Source of the DNA: CAUZSN01 sp963582345
GTDB taxonomy: Bacteria > Planctomycetota > Planctomycetia > Planctomycetales > Planctomycetaceae
DNA: 64,000 bases
Assembly: GCA_963582345.1 (NCBI GenBank)
Contig: CAUZSN010000001.1
Coordinates: forward strand, 1-64,000
Direction of reading: 5' to 3'
A program made the translations under genes and the position numbers. The notes beneath the pieces were generated by a model. The model had not been told where the DNA came from. It was given only the letters and a program-made list of their open reading frames with translations, and searched no databases. Each line of letters opens with the position of its first letter. The first letter of the stretch is position 1. This document shows, piece by piece, positions 25,810 through 34,964 of the stretch.

Positions 25810-27549
25810 TTGTCCGGTGACAGTCTGTTTGTTCCTATGTCCGATACCATCGATTGCATACGGCCGATCGGCACACGAACTGAAGTGTCCACTGCGCACA
25901 AAGTGCATCGAGACAAAAGCGGTTTCCGACCACTTTTTGACTCATTGATCGGTCTGGCCGTCGCGGTGACGCTGTTTCGGACCTTTGCCATTGAGGGGTA
26001 CATCATATCGACGGGATCGATGGCACCGAATCTAGTGGGGTATCACAAGCGGATTCAGTGTCCAACCTGCAGGTTCTTGTTTGCGTTCGGAGTCTCTCAT
26101 GAGAAAATGGTATTAGAACCGGAGTTTGTGACTTGCCCGAATTGTGGTCACGCAAGAATCAACGTCGCGTCGATCCCGCCCAGCGTCGGCGATCAACTGT
26201 TGGTGCACAAACATGCCTTTACGTTCAAATCACCTCGCCGCTGGGAAGTCGTCGTGTTTCAAAACCCCAACAAGCCAACTCAAGCGTACGTGAAACGTCT
26301 GGTCGGGCTGCCTGGCGAACGCATGCAGATTATCAAAGGCGACATTTACGTCAATGGCGAGATTCAGCGAAAAAACCTGAGCCAACAGCGAGGTATCCGT
26401 GTTCTCGTTTATGATGACGACTATTGTCCACCTGAGACTGAGAGTTGGAATTCTCGATGGATCGCCCAGCCGGGCTGGCACACCAGCGGGAGCGGCTTCA
26501 AATCTGTAGATCTCGACAGGGAAGAAAGCGCATCCGAGCAAGCAACAACCTGGGTCACATACCGACATTGGATTCGTAGCGGTGGATTGCACACAACATC
26601 AGTCCCGTTGGACCGGTGGCCGGATGGAGTCGAGATCCCAAACGCGATACTTGCACCTCTCTGTTACGATCCAGTGGCACGACGACTGGTCTGCATTGGG
26701 ACGCTTCCATCCGTTCTTCGTGACCGGTTGCTGTCGCGGACCAACGATCTGTTACTGACGCGAGCCATCTGGCAGATCGACGAGCAGTCTCATTTATCGC
26801 CGATCACTGATCTGTATGGATACAATCGTCCATTGAGGTCGAGCGCACCCGTTGCGATTCGCGACGTGATGCTGACGGCTCAAGCAACCATTCATGGTGG
26901 AAATGGCCAGTTTGTGCTTCAGATAACGGATGGGGATCGCGTCTTCAGTTGCGTTTTTGACGTGGGTGCCGGAACGGTCAGCTTGAAGGAAGAAGATGTC
27001 GTTTTGGCGATTTGTGCGGCTCGACTTCCACCGCAAATGCTCTCGAAATCCGTGTTGGTTGAAATGTCAACCTTTGATCGGCAAATCATTGTAGCGGTGG
27101 AAGGGGAGACTGTGTTCAAAATTCCAATTCAGTTACCGAAAAATCCGTATGATAACTTGGGCGAAGCGGTCCGAGAGCGTAGTGCACAAGGCGCGACCGA
27201 CAATGGACAGCTCACGCTGCGTCGTCCGGTTCGATTCGGTACCCGCGGGTTGAATGTGTCAGTTGATTCGTTGAAACTTTTCCGAGACGTGTACTATACC
27301 GCCGGTGGCGGTCGCAATGCTATTGACGAACCGTTTTCACTGAGAGATGACGAATACTACTTTCTAGGTGACAATAGTCCCGTGTCGCTGGATAGCCGCA
27401 GTTGGCCGAACGGTATGGTCAGCAGCGGCATGTTCCTCGGAAAGCCATTGGTTGTCCATTTGCCGTCCCGACCGGGAAAAATCCGAATCGGAAACTATGT
27501 CAGTTACATCCGCATTCCAGACTTTTCGCGAATTCATTATATTCGCTAA
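25810..27549 (+). CDS. Signal peptidase I with long insertions, paralogue 1
   Basis: A 579-residue type I signal peptidase, about twice the usual length. One N-terminal membrane helix is at about 42-60. The nucleophile is S70 in STGSMAP, the general base is K162 in YVKRLVGLPGE, and the late box is FLGDNSPVSLDSRSW (about 518-532). Two features are unusual: a CxxC...CxxC knuckle (C84, C87, C109, C112) between the serine and lysine boxes, and about 330 residues between the lysine and GDN boxes with a lectin-like beta domain. It should cut exported proteins at the periplasmic face. It lies after lepA and 95 bases before a second copy. The start codon (TTG 25810 or ATG 25837) is uncertain. Confidence 0.92.
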   Translation: MSGDSLFVPMSDTIDCIRPIGTRTEVSTAHKVHRDKSGFRPLFDSLIGLAVAVTLFRTFAIEGYIISTGSMAPNLVGYHKRIQCPTCRFLFAFGVSHEKMVLEPEFVTCPNCGHARINVASIPPSVGDQLLVHKHAFTFKSPRRWEVVVFQNPNKPTQAYVKRLVGLPGERMQIIKGDIYVNGEIQRKNLSQQRGIRVLVYDDDYCPPETESWNSRWIAQPGWHTSGSGFKSVDLDREESASEQATTWVTYRHWIRSGGLHTTSVPLDRWPDGVEIPNAILAPLCYDPVARRLVCIGTLPSVLRDRLLSRTNDLLLTRAIWQIDEQSHLSPITDLYGYNRPLRSSAPVAIRDVMLTAQATIHGGNGQFVLQITDGDRVFSCVFDVGAGTVSLKEEDVVLAICAARLPPQMLSKSVLVEMSTFDRQIIVAVEGETVFKIPIQLPKNPYDNLGEAVRERSAQGATDNGQLTLRRPVRFGTRGLNVSVDSLKLFRDVYYTAGGGRNAIDEPFSLRDDEYYFLGDNSPVSLDSRSWPNGMVSSGMFLGKPLVVHLPSRPGKIRIGNYVSYIRIPDFSRIHYIR

Positions 27550-27644
27550 TTCGGCGAAAAATTTCCGGTAGCCGCAGCCGTTATATTTCGAACTCGTCGG
27601 AGCTCCTCTGAGTATAGGGAACCGAAAAAGGAAACGAAACCTAG

Positions 27645-29546
27645 ATGAGCAAACGAGAGAAATCGAAACTAGATGCAGTCGAGGGGCAGAAGGGAGTAGT
27701 CCACAAGAGTGAAAAGGCGAACCGGAAGACGGAACACGAAGAAGGAATGCGGGAAACGGTCGAGTCGGTCGTTGTGGCATTCGTGCTAGCATTCTTGTTT
27801 AGGGCTTTCGAAGCAGAAGCATTTGTGATTCCCACTGGCTCAATGGCGCCGACGCTTCATGGCCGTCATAAAGACATTACTTGCGAAAAGTGCAAGGACC
27901 ACTTCACCGTGGGGGCAAGCGATGAAGTTGACAGCCAAGGCCTGTTGGTCTCGCGGATCGAAACGGCATTGTGTCCGAATTGTCGATACGAGAACAAAAT
28001 TAAGGATCTTCCGGTTTTCAAAGGCGACCGAATTTTGGTCAACAAGTTTCCTTATGAATTCAGCGATCCAAAACGGTGGGACGTTGTGGTCTTCAAGTAT
28101 CCGGAAGAATCAAGGACGAATTACATCAAGCGGCTTGTTGGGTTGCCGGACGAGACCATCATCATCAAACGCGGAGATTTGTACCGTCTTGGAGAGTCTG
28201 GCGAACGTGAGATCTTGCGCAAGGTGGACCCCGAGAAACAGCGCGACTTGCAATTGCTTGTTTACGATAACGATCATCAGGAAACGGAATTGCACAAATA
28301 TGGATGGCCGAAACGCTGGGCAGCGGTCACAAAAAATGATCACAGCGGCGGCATCGCTGGTTGGTCGGAAACTGATGATGGTTGGATCGACGAGCCGGAA
28401 TCGAGGACATTTCGATTGTCGTTGGAACGAAGCAATGATGGCCAGTATCGTTGGATCCGCTATCGTCATTTTGCTCCATCGCCAAACGTGTGGGAACGAG
28501 TTAGCTCGGGGAATGATTCAACAATCGATCCGTGGCAGCAAGACTTGAATCCGAGTGCCGAATTGATCACTGACTTTTGCGGCTACAATTCGTACACCGG
28601 TGGTGTGGACGGTAGCTTGTACCGAGATTACTACTGGGTCGGTGATTTGACGTTGACGTGTCACGTCAACGTGATTCAGATCGGCAATCAGCCAGAATTA
28701 TTGTTCGAGCTAAACGAAGGCCGCCGTCGGTATCGATGCCGGCTCGATGTCAAAAGTGGCCGAGCAACATTGTTGATGGTGGGCATTCTTGACCGCGACG
28801 AAGAGGAAATTATCTTGGCGTCAGCAGACACTAAAATTAAGGGAACAGGCCGCTACACCGTAATGTTTGCTAACGTCGACGATCGCCTTTGCCTGTGGCT
28901 GAACGACAAGCTGGTCGAATTTGGCTCGAAGGCAGAATTTCAAATTCCGCACACAGCTAACCCAAGTCCGCAAGAGGACGATTTCGTTCCAGTCGGAATT
29001 GCTGCGAGGGGAGTCACCGTTCAAGTGTCGCACTTGCTACTTCAGCGAGATACCTATTATCGCAGCGAGGATGTTGTTGATGACGGCTACATGAATGGTT
29101 TTACTAGGCGAACGGAGATGGGTGATCGAATTTTCGGTGGATTGGACGTGAATCGGAACGAAGAAATGCTACGAGCCTTGCTGACCGACTCAGTCGAATG
29201 GTACGAGCATTATAGTGATAAGGCGCAGGAATCGCAGTTTGAATTAGGACCGGACGAGTACCTGATGCTAGGCGACAACAGTTCACGCAGCAAGGACAGC
29301 CGGTTGTGGTCCAACACTCGACGTGCTAAGCATCGGCATGCCGTGCCACGTTCGGCACTCGTCGGCAAAGCGTTTTTTATCTACTGGCCGCACGGTCAGC
29401 CATTCTTGAACAGCGGTGAAGGTTATCCGGTCGCTTATCACAAGGAAAAAAGTTTCCGGGGCGAGCGAGTTTATAGCGTACCGAGGTATCCGAGCTTCCG
29501 TGTCCCATTTTATCCTAACGTCACTCGCATGCAACGAATTCGGTAA
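27645..29546 (+). CDS. Signal peptidase I with long insertions, paralogue 2
   Basis: A 633-residue paralogue of the gene just upstream. A basic N-terminus leads to a membrane helix at about 41-55. Catalytic S66 lies in PTGSMAP and K162 in YIKRLVGLPDE; the GDNSSRSKDSRLW box begins at about 543. The cysteine knuckle is again present (C80, C83, C110, C113). The insertion between the lysine and GDN boxes contains strands such as GRYTVMFANVDDRLCLWLND, which recall concanavalin A-like lectin/glucanase domains. The tandem arrangement shows an old duplication; the inserts have diverged much more than the catalytic boxes. Both catalytic residues are kept, so it is probably active. Confidence 0.92.
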   Translation: MSKREKSKLDAVEGQKGVVHKSEKANRKTEHEEGMRETVESVVVAFVLAFLFRAFEAEAFVIPTGSMAPTLHGRHKDITCEKCKDHFTVGASDEVDSQGLLVSRIETALCPNCRYENKIKDLPVFKGDRILVNKFPYEFSDPKRWDVVVFKYPEESRTNYIKRLVGLPDETIIIKRGDLYRLGESGEREILRKVDPEKQRDLQLLVYDNDHQETELHKYGWPKRWAAVTKNDHSGGIAGWSETDDGWIDEPESRTFRLSLERSNDGQYRWIRYRHFAPSPNVWERVSSGNDSTIDPWQQDLNPSAELITDFCGYNSYTGGVDGSLYRDYYWVGDLTLTCHVNVIQIGNQPELLFELNEGRRRYRCRLDVKSGRATLLMVGILDRDEEEIILASADTKIKGTGRYTVMFANVDDRLCLWLNDKLVEFGSKAEFQIPHTANPSPQEDDFVPVGIAARGVTVQVSHLLLQRDTYYRSEDVVDDGYMNGFTRRTEMGDRIFGGLDVNRNEEMLRALLTDSVEWYEHYSDKAQESQFELGPDEYLMLGDNSSRSKDSRLWSNTRRAKHRHAVPRSALVGKAFFIYWPHGQPFLNSGEGYPVAYHKEKSFRGERVYSVPRYPSFRVPFYPNVTRMQRIR

Positions 29547-29598
29547 GTGCACTACTGTCTCGCGACGATTCCCGCACGCTGTCACGGAGGACATATTG

Positions 29599-30747
29599 AT
29601 GCCACTTTTGGAATGTGTTGGTTTAGTCAAGGATTACCCAGGAATGCGGGCGGTGGATGGCATCAACTTTTCAGTGGAGCGAGGTGAGATCGTCGGATTG
29701 TTAGGCCCGAACGGTGCCGGGAAAACGACGGTGTTCCGCATGGCGTGCGGTATGATTGCGCCGACCGAAGGACGTGTTTTGTTGAAGGGTATCGACGTCA
29801 CCGATTGGCCAATGTACAAACGAGCCCAGCAGGGTATGGGTTATCTTCCACAGGAAGACAGTATCTTCGCAAAATTGACAGTCGAGCAAAATATTCTGGC
29901 GATTCTCGAATACGGGACTTTGCAACGGCAGCAACGCGAACAGTCAGTCCAGCGATTATTGGCGCAATTTGGTCTGGAAGATAAGCGGAAGCAGATCGCC
30001 TCAACACTCTCGGGGGGCGAACGCCGCCGGTTGGAAATCGCTCGCTGTCTGGCGACGGAACCCAGTCTGATCCTGCTGGACGAACCGTTTGCCGGAATCG
30101 ATCCGAAAACAATTTACGACATTCAGGATATCATCGCCGTCCTGCGCAATAGTGGTATCGCTATTTTGCTGACCGATCATCGTGAACGGGAAACTTTAGC
30201 GATCACCGATCGCAGCTACGTCATTTGTGCCGGCAAAGTCGTAGTTAGCGGTGATGCTGGGACTGTTTTAAACAGCTCGGATGCGCAGGATCGATATTTC
30301 GGGACACGGTTTGATGCGGCATCGATTATCGAAGGGAAAGAAGCGTTTGCGTCGGTCCACAAGGAACTCTCGATTGCGGTTCCGAATAGCGATCTGCCGC
30401 AGATATCAACGGACCAAACACAGCTCTTGAAGTTGCCAATGGATGGCGACGATCAAGCGTTCACCGACCGCAATACCATGAAACGGCTCACTCTAATCGT
30501 CATTTTATTCTTGTTAGCCTTTCTGTGTATATGGGGGCTCCATCATCTCGGACTTGTCCAAAGCTTCAAGGGTACTGTTCAATCGCAACCAGCGCCTGTC
30601 GCCGACGTTCTATATTTCATCCTGTTTGATTCTGCGCTCGTTCTGGGTGTCTTGGCAATCATTGTTGGTTTGTTTGTCACTATTTCACGAACGTTATTCA
30701 TGCGCGGTCGGATCCATGCAGGTTCAGGTGACATCCCAAAATCATAA
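29599..30747 (+). CDS. lptB: LptB-like LPS-export ABC ATPase with C-terminal membrane tail
   Basis: The ATG at 29599 has GGAGG 8 bases upstream and gives 382 residues; the longer frame from 29416 overlaps the signal peptidase gene. Walker A is GPNGAGKTT, the Q-loop YLPQEDSIF, the signature LSGGERRRLEIARCLA, Walker B LILLDEPFAGIDP, and the H-loop TDHRERE. These match LptB, which powers LPS extraction from the inner membrane through LptFG. LptB is normally about 240 residues; here about 140 follow, including two hydrophobic helices (about 297-315 and 333-360). A methionine at residue 294 just before the first helix might allow a separate 89-residue product. LptF/LptG are not in the window. Confidence 0.88.
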   Translation: MPLLECVGLVKDYPGMRAVDGINFSVERGEIVGLLGPNGAGKTTVFRMACGMIAPTEGRVLLKGIDVTDWPMYKRAQQGMGYLPQEDSIFAKLTVEQNILAILEYGTLQRQQREQSVQRLLAQFGLEDKRKQIASTLSGGERRRLEIARCLATEPSLILLDEPFAGIDPKTIYDIQDIIAVLRNSGIAILLTDHRERETLAITDRSYVICAGKVVVSGDAGTVLNSSDAQDRYFGTRFDAASIIEGKEAFASVHKELSIAVPNSDLPQISTDQTQLLKLPMDGDDQAFTDRNTMKRLTLIVILFLLAFLCIWGLHHLGLVQSFKGTVQSQPAPVADVLYFILFDSALVLGVLAIIVGLFVTISRTLFMRGRIHAGSGDIPKS

Positions 30748-30917
30748 GCGGTGGCTAACTCACAAGCATGCACGCTGAACACTCCTCGAGGACGACTTCA
30801 TTCCTCTGGAAGGGCTGCTCTTGTCGTACAAGTTGTCGTAGCTTCGACGACTTTGGTTTCGAACGAGAGGGCGGTGGAAGCAACCAGTTGACGTCGAAGG
30901 TCCCTGTAGTGGAAACG

Positions 30918-31124
30918 TCACAGATTAAACGACAAAGCCAGCAGGATCGCGAAGACGACACCCATGAAAAACAGGATGGTGACGAACAATCTGGCAGCCC
31001 GGTGCAGGATACGCTCGGTCATTTCGTAACGGCTGGCACTGTAGACCAGACTGATAACCGCAACCAGCGGAAGTAGGTACCATGTGACGTTGACGGATGC
31101 TTCCGCAAACGGATAGAACGGCAT
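30918..31124 (-). CDS. Small two-helix membrane protein
   Basis: A 68-residue protein with two hydrophobic helices (about 11-26 NVTWYLLPLVAVISLVY-like and 47-66 FVTILFFMGVVFAILLA) and a charged loop SRYEMTERILHRAARL between them. The composition and clean ATG start support a real gene. It lies 43 bases downstream of the DUF6677-like gene on the same strand, so the two are probably one transcript. I cannot name a family. Confidence 0.7.
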   Translation of the reverse strand: MPFYPFAEASVNVTWYLLPLVAVISLVYSASRYEMTERILHRAARLFVTILFFMGVVFAILLALSFNL

Positions 31125-31167
31125 GGTTCAACTCTTGGGGTTGAGTAGTTATCGACGCTTCGGGCAT

Positions 31168-32163
31168 TTAGGATGCGACAGAGTCTTCCGCTTTCAACTT
31201 TGCCGATGTTCCTGCTACAACGTTTGACGAGGATCGCTGCTTGGACTTCGGTTTTTTAGCCTTCGATTTCGATTGCTCTTCGTTCTGCCGTTCGTCTTCG
31301 TTGCCATATCCGTATGCGGGACCTTCCAATGCGTCCCAAATAGCTAGCAGATTCAACAAGCCGGCAATCCAGGTGAAGACTTGGGCCAGTTCGACAAGTT
31401 TTCCTAGATTCTTGTGAAGGTCTTCCTGGCCGGCATTTTCCAGTGGCACCTGATACCAATCCCGCAATTTTCGTGGAATAGTGCCTTCAATGTACGCGGC
31501 CTTCGATTCCTGATGTTCTCGTGGCTCAACTCGACAGTACAAATAGCGTCTGTTGCTAGAGAACACTCTGGGAATGATCGCATCATCCTCGACCAATTGA
31601 GCATAGTTGGTCTCTTCGCTGGCAAACAGTGCGGGACCGATTTCAATTAAGTTGACCACCGTCAGCTCAGTTTGCGCATGACCGTTGCGCAGGCCTTTGA
31701 AGGTACCTGTCACGTCCCAGCCAGATTTTCCCTTTACCGGTTCTATTGTGATATGACCTGAAATGGAGTCTATCGGGCCGTCGTCTCCGATTCTCATCCG
31801 CCCGTCAAATGTGGTAGAAATTGGTTTGTTGATCCAGGTGTATTTTTCGTTGCGTCGGTGCGCACTGGTATGATCAACCGGAGGTGGAGCGTATCGAGTC
31901 CACTGGATGAGCGCGGGCAAAGCTGGCAAACCGACCAAAACCTGGGAAAAATAACCAATCGTCTTGTATCCCGGTTCCCAGCGCAAGTAGACGATCTTCC
32001 AGTTTCCCAAGTGCATTCCACAATAAAACGTTCCTAGGATGCACGTGAAGTATAGAATACCTTTGAAAAACCGACGTTGGTACAAATGTCCGGCTCCAGG
32101 AATCAGATAGGCCAGAGTGGCAGCAATCCATGGTTTTTTTAGGTCAATCTTGGGGTGAGACAT
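31168..32163 (-). CDS. DUF6677-like membrane protein
   Basis: A 331-residue protein. The ATG at 32163 has GAGG 6 bases upstream; a longer frame to 32205 is less likely. The N-terminus (KPWIAATLAYLIPGAGHLYQRRFFKGILYF) is the TM2/DUF6677-type hairpin with its glycine-histidine motif, followed by a third helix. A soluble middle domain follows and then a helix near the C-terminus (VFTWIAGLLNLLAIWDAL). The last 60 residues are lysine/serine-rich. DUF6677 proteins are typical of planctomycetes; their function is unknown. Confidence 0.75.
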   Translation of the reverse strand: MSHPKIDLKKPWIAATLAYLIPGAGHLYQRRFFKGILYFTCILGTFYCGMHLGNWKIVYLRWEPGYKTIGYFSQVLVGLPALPALIQWTRYAPPPVDHTSAHRRNEKYTWINKPISTTFDGRMRIGDDGPIDSISGHITIEPVKGKSGWDVTGTFKGLRNGHAQTELTVVNLIEIGPALFASEETNYAQLVEDDAIIPRVFSSNRRYLYCRVEPREHQESKAAYIEGTIPRKLRDWYQVPLENAGQEDLHKNLGKLVELAQVFTWIAGLLNLLAIWDALEGPAYGYGNEDERQNEEQSKSKAKKPKSKQRSSSNVVAGTSAKLKAEDSVAS

Positions 32164-32270
32164 CGGGCCTCGGAGACTTCTAAGACGCAGTGGAACGGAA
32201 AACATACCGTTCCATCGTGCAACTATGAATGAATTGAATCGTTGTTATCACTCTAAAGAGTTGTGTCATT

Positions 32271-32429
32271 CTAGCGCGTCAGACAAGTCAAGGCCAGCCC
32301 AACAGCAGTCTTGGCAATATGCCAGCCGTGTTCTCGAAACTCCTGTTCATTGATCAAGTGGCTACGTTTGGCCATGTCGTGCAGCACACTGTGTGACGCT
32401 TCGAAGTAGTCAAGAACAACGTGTATCAT
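32271..32429 (-). CDS. Possible small protein, 52 residues
   Basis: A short frame with ATG 32429 and TAG 32271. The peptide is balanced in composition and predicted helical (VVLDYFEASHSVLHDMAKR, then EFREHGWHIAKTAVGLALT). It occupies most of the 303-base space between hemD (plus strand) and the DUF6677-like gene (minus strand), just upstream of the latter. I see no strong ribosome binding site and recognise no family; it may be chance. Confidence 0.35.
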   Translation of the reverse strand: MIHVVLDYFEASHSVLHDMAKRSHLINEQEFREHGWHIAKTAVGLALTCLTR

Positions 32430-32466
32430 ATTAATTCATCAAATATATGTCAGGTTTCGCATTCCG

Positions 32467-33339
32467 ATGTATTTTCGTACTCATGATAAAATGAATAGAG
32501 TTCGCAAGAATCCGCTTCGAATCTGCAGCTTCGAAAGCCGCAAAGTCTACGAAATGCGGTCATTGATCGAACGACATGATGGCATTGCAACGATTGCACC
32601 GTCGATGCAAGAAGTTCCACTAGACAAGAATGTCGAAGCGCTTGGGTTTGCCGAAGCTTTATTCCAAGGACGTATTGGTGTCGTCATCTTCATGACGGGT
32701 GTCGGTGCTCGCGCTTTGTTGGAAGCAATCGAAAGTCAGTACGATCGAGCGACTTTTTTCGACGCGCTAAAAGATTGTTGCGTTATTGTTCGTGGTCCAA
32801 AACCGACCGCCATCTTGCGGCAGTGGTGTGTTCGCATCGACCATCATGCTCCGGAACCGAACACTTGGCGCGAGCTATTAGCTATGATTGATGCAGAACA
32901 GGTGTCCGTGGCAGGAAAGGCGGTTGCTGTGCAGGAGTACGGGCAGCCGAATCACGAGTTCTATCATGAGTTGGAACGCCGAAAAGCTCGGGTAAAACGT
33001 GTCCCTGTTTACCGGTGGAGCTTGCCTGACGACACAGGTCCACTTGTGAATGCCATCCAAACGACAATCGACGGTCAATTTGATGTACTGATGTTTACGA
33101 GTGCCAATCAGTTGACCAACGTGCTGCAGATTGCCGAGATGCACAATTCTCGCAGCACGTGGCTCAAATCGGCCGGGAAGTGTATTATCGCGTCCATCGG
33201 TCCGACGACCAGTGAAGCACTGCGATTGGTCGGCTTGCCGGTTGACCTGCAGCCGGAACACCCGAAGATGGGACACCTCGTGCGAGAGGTAATGCAGGCG
33301 GCCCCAGAAATTTTACAGAAAAAATACTTGGAAGAATAA
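32467..33339 (+). CDS. hemD: Uroporphyrinogen-III synthase
   Basis: A 290-residue protein with the two-domain HemD fold: the N-terminal RICSFESRKVYEMRSLIERHDG, FMTGVGARALLEAI in the first domain, and the C-terminal FDVLMFTSANQLTNVLQIA and ASIGPTTSEALRLVGLPVDLQPEHPKMGHL (quoted as scattered segments). HemD cyclises hydroxymethylbilane to uroporphyrinogen III in heme and cobalamin synthesis. The start may be 32467 or the ATG at 32491. The family is poorly conserved, but the GPTTSEAL motif is distinctive. It is convergent with rny. Confidence 0.9.
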   Translation: MYFRTHDKMNRVRKNPLRICSFESRKVYEMRSLIERHDGIATIAPSMQEVPLDKNVEALGFAEALFQGRIGVVIFMTGVGARALLEAIESQYDRATFFDALKDCCVIVRGPKPTAILRQWCVRIDHHAPEPNTWRELLAMIDAEQVSVAGKAVAVQEYGQPNHEFYHELERRKARVKRVPVYRWSLPDDTGPLVNAIQTTIDGQFDVLMFTSANQLTNVLQIAEMHNSRSTWLKSAGKCIIASIGPTTSEALRLVGLPVDLQPEHPKMGHLVREVMQAAPEILQKKYLEE

Positions 33340-33360
33340 TTGAAGGGCAGCCGCTTCAAT
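33339..33360. terminator. Stem-loop between hemD and rny
   Basis: ATTGAAG (33339-33345) pairs with CTTCAAT (33354-33360), with three extra inner pairs (GGC/GCC) next to a bulged G. It lies right at the hemD stop in the short convergent space before the rny stop, so a bidirectional terminator is likely. A T-run is lacking. Confidence 0.5.
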
Positions 33361-33395
33361 CACAAGCTGAAGAGTGAACATCAGTTTGTCACAGA

Positions 33396-34964
33396 TCACC
33401 TTGCGAACTCGACCGCCTTTGTTTCTCGCAGGACGCTGACTTTGATTTCACCGGGGTACGTTAGCGATTGCTCGATCGCCGTAGCGATATCCTTGCACAT
33501 CTTTGCCGCTTCACGGTCGTTGATTTCTCCCGAATCGACCATGACGCGAATCTCTCGGCCGGCTTGTACAGCGTACGCGAGTTCGACACCTGGAAACCCG
33601 CAGGCCAACGTTTCCAATTCTTCCAGCCGTTTGATGTAACGGTCCAGTGTTTCGCGTCTCGCTCCGGGTCGCGAAGCGGAAACAGCGTCAGCGGATGCGA
33701 CCAGCACGGTATAAATGTAGTCTGTACGAATGTCGTCGTGATGACCAGCAGCTGCGTGCACCACTTCCGGCGTTTCGCCATAGCGTTTCAATAACTCGGC
33801 TCCGATGGCAGGATGTCCCCCTTCCATCTCATGGTCGGCCGCCTTGCCAATATCGTGCAGGTACCCGCAGCGCCGTGCCAACTGAACATCCAAATCAAAC
33901 TGTGCCGCCAACATGGCCGTCAGGTCTGCGACCTCGATCGAATGCCTCAGGACGTTCTGACTGTAGCTTGTGCGGAAATTCAATCGGCCCATCATATCGG
34001 CTAGTTTCACATTCAGGTTGATGACACCGACTTCCTGACATGCTTCCTGTCCAATTCGGTGGATGTGCTGATCCATTTCTGTTTGTGTTTCGGTGACAAC
34101 TTCTTCGATCCGTGTCGGATGGATACGGCCGTCTTGAATCAATTTAGTTAGCGAGAGGCGAGCAATTTCCCGGCGGACTTTGTCGAAAGCCGACACGATG
34201 ACCACACCAGGGGTATCGTCAACGATGACGTCGACACCGGTGACTTTTTCAAAAGCACGAATGTTTCGACCTTCGCGACCGATGATGCGACCTTTAATCT
34301 CATCGTTAGGAATGTCGACCGTCGAAACGGTCATTTCTGATGTGTGCTTCGAGGCGCACCGCTGTATGGCCATTCCAATAATTTCGCAAGCCGCCTTTTC
34401 GCAGTTTTGCTTCAGTTCTGCTTCGTGCTTCAGAATTAGCGCGCCCGTTTCGTTCTTCAGTTGGCTATCCAGGCGATCGAGCAACAATTTCTTGGCGGAT
34501 TCTTTGTCCAGGTTGCTAATCTTGTACAACTGCTCTTGTTCTTCTTTCAGGACTCGGTTCAGTTCCTTGTCCCGGGATTCAACGGCTTTGGTTCGTTCGG
34601 CCAGATTGGCCTGTGTGACTTCTAGCATTCGTTCCTTTTTACCGAAATCCTGCTGCTGGTCATCCAGTACGGCCTCACGCTTGGTCAGAACCTTTTCATG
34701 CTCGCGCAATTTATCGCGAACTTTATTGATTTCGATTTCGAGTCCTTCGCGTCGCTTTAGTAGCACTTCTTTCGCGGCCAGTTCCTCGGATTTTCGAATG
34801 TTCTCTGCCTCACGCTGAGCCTGTTCGATGATTTCACTACGGCGCTGATAAGCTGCCCCGCGACGAAGGCGATCAAAGAAGAACCCAATTGCAGCTGCTA
34901 GAGCAACAAGCACTGCAAGAATCAGCAAGTTTTGTCCTGCCAATAGCGATTCGATCGCAAGCAT
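33396..34964 (-). CDS. rny: Ribonuclease Y
   Basis: A 522-residue membrane-anchored endoribonuclease that starts mRNA decay. The ATG at 34964 has AAGGA 9 bases upstream; the open frame continues to 35081 but the standard protein begins here. The N-terminal anchor is LLILAVLVALAAAIGFFF, followed by about 170 residues of coiled coil. The KH domain carries GRIIGREGRNIRAFE, and the HD domain RHSIEVADL ... YLHDIGKA. The length is typical. It stands alone, convergent with hemD and with a long gene-free stretch upstream. Confidence 0.96.
   Translation of the reverse strand: MLAIESLLAGQNLLILAVLVALAAAIGFFFDRLRRGAAYQRRSEIIEQAQREAENIRKSEELAAKEVLLKRREGLEIEINKVRDKLREHEKVLTKREAVLDDQQQDFGKKERMLEVTQANLAERTKAVESRDKELNRVLKEEQEQLYKISNLDKESAKKLLLDRLDSQLKNETGALILKHEAELKQNCEKAACEIIGMAIQRCASKHTSEMTVSTVDIPNDEIKGRIIGREGRNIRAFEKVTGVDVIVDDTPGVVIVSAFDKVRREIARLSLTKLIQDGRIHPTRIEEVVTETQTEMDQHIHRIGQEACQEVGVINLNVKLADMMGRLNFRTSYSQNVLRHSIEVADLTAMLAAQFDLDVQLARRCGYLHDIGKAADHEMEGGHPAIGAELLKRYGETPEVVHAAAGHHDDIRTDYIYTVLVASADAVSASRPGARRETLDRYIKRLEELETLACGFPGVELAYAVQAGREIRVMVDSGEINDREAAKMCKDIATAIEQSLTYPGEIKVSVLRETKAVEFAR

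Noticed and set aside
34180..34818. 212-codon plus-strand frame opposite rny
   Set aside because: Serine-rich antisense of the RNase Y coiled coil; not a gene.
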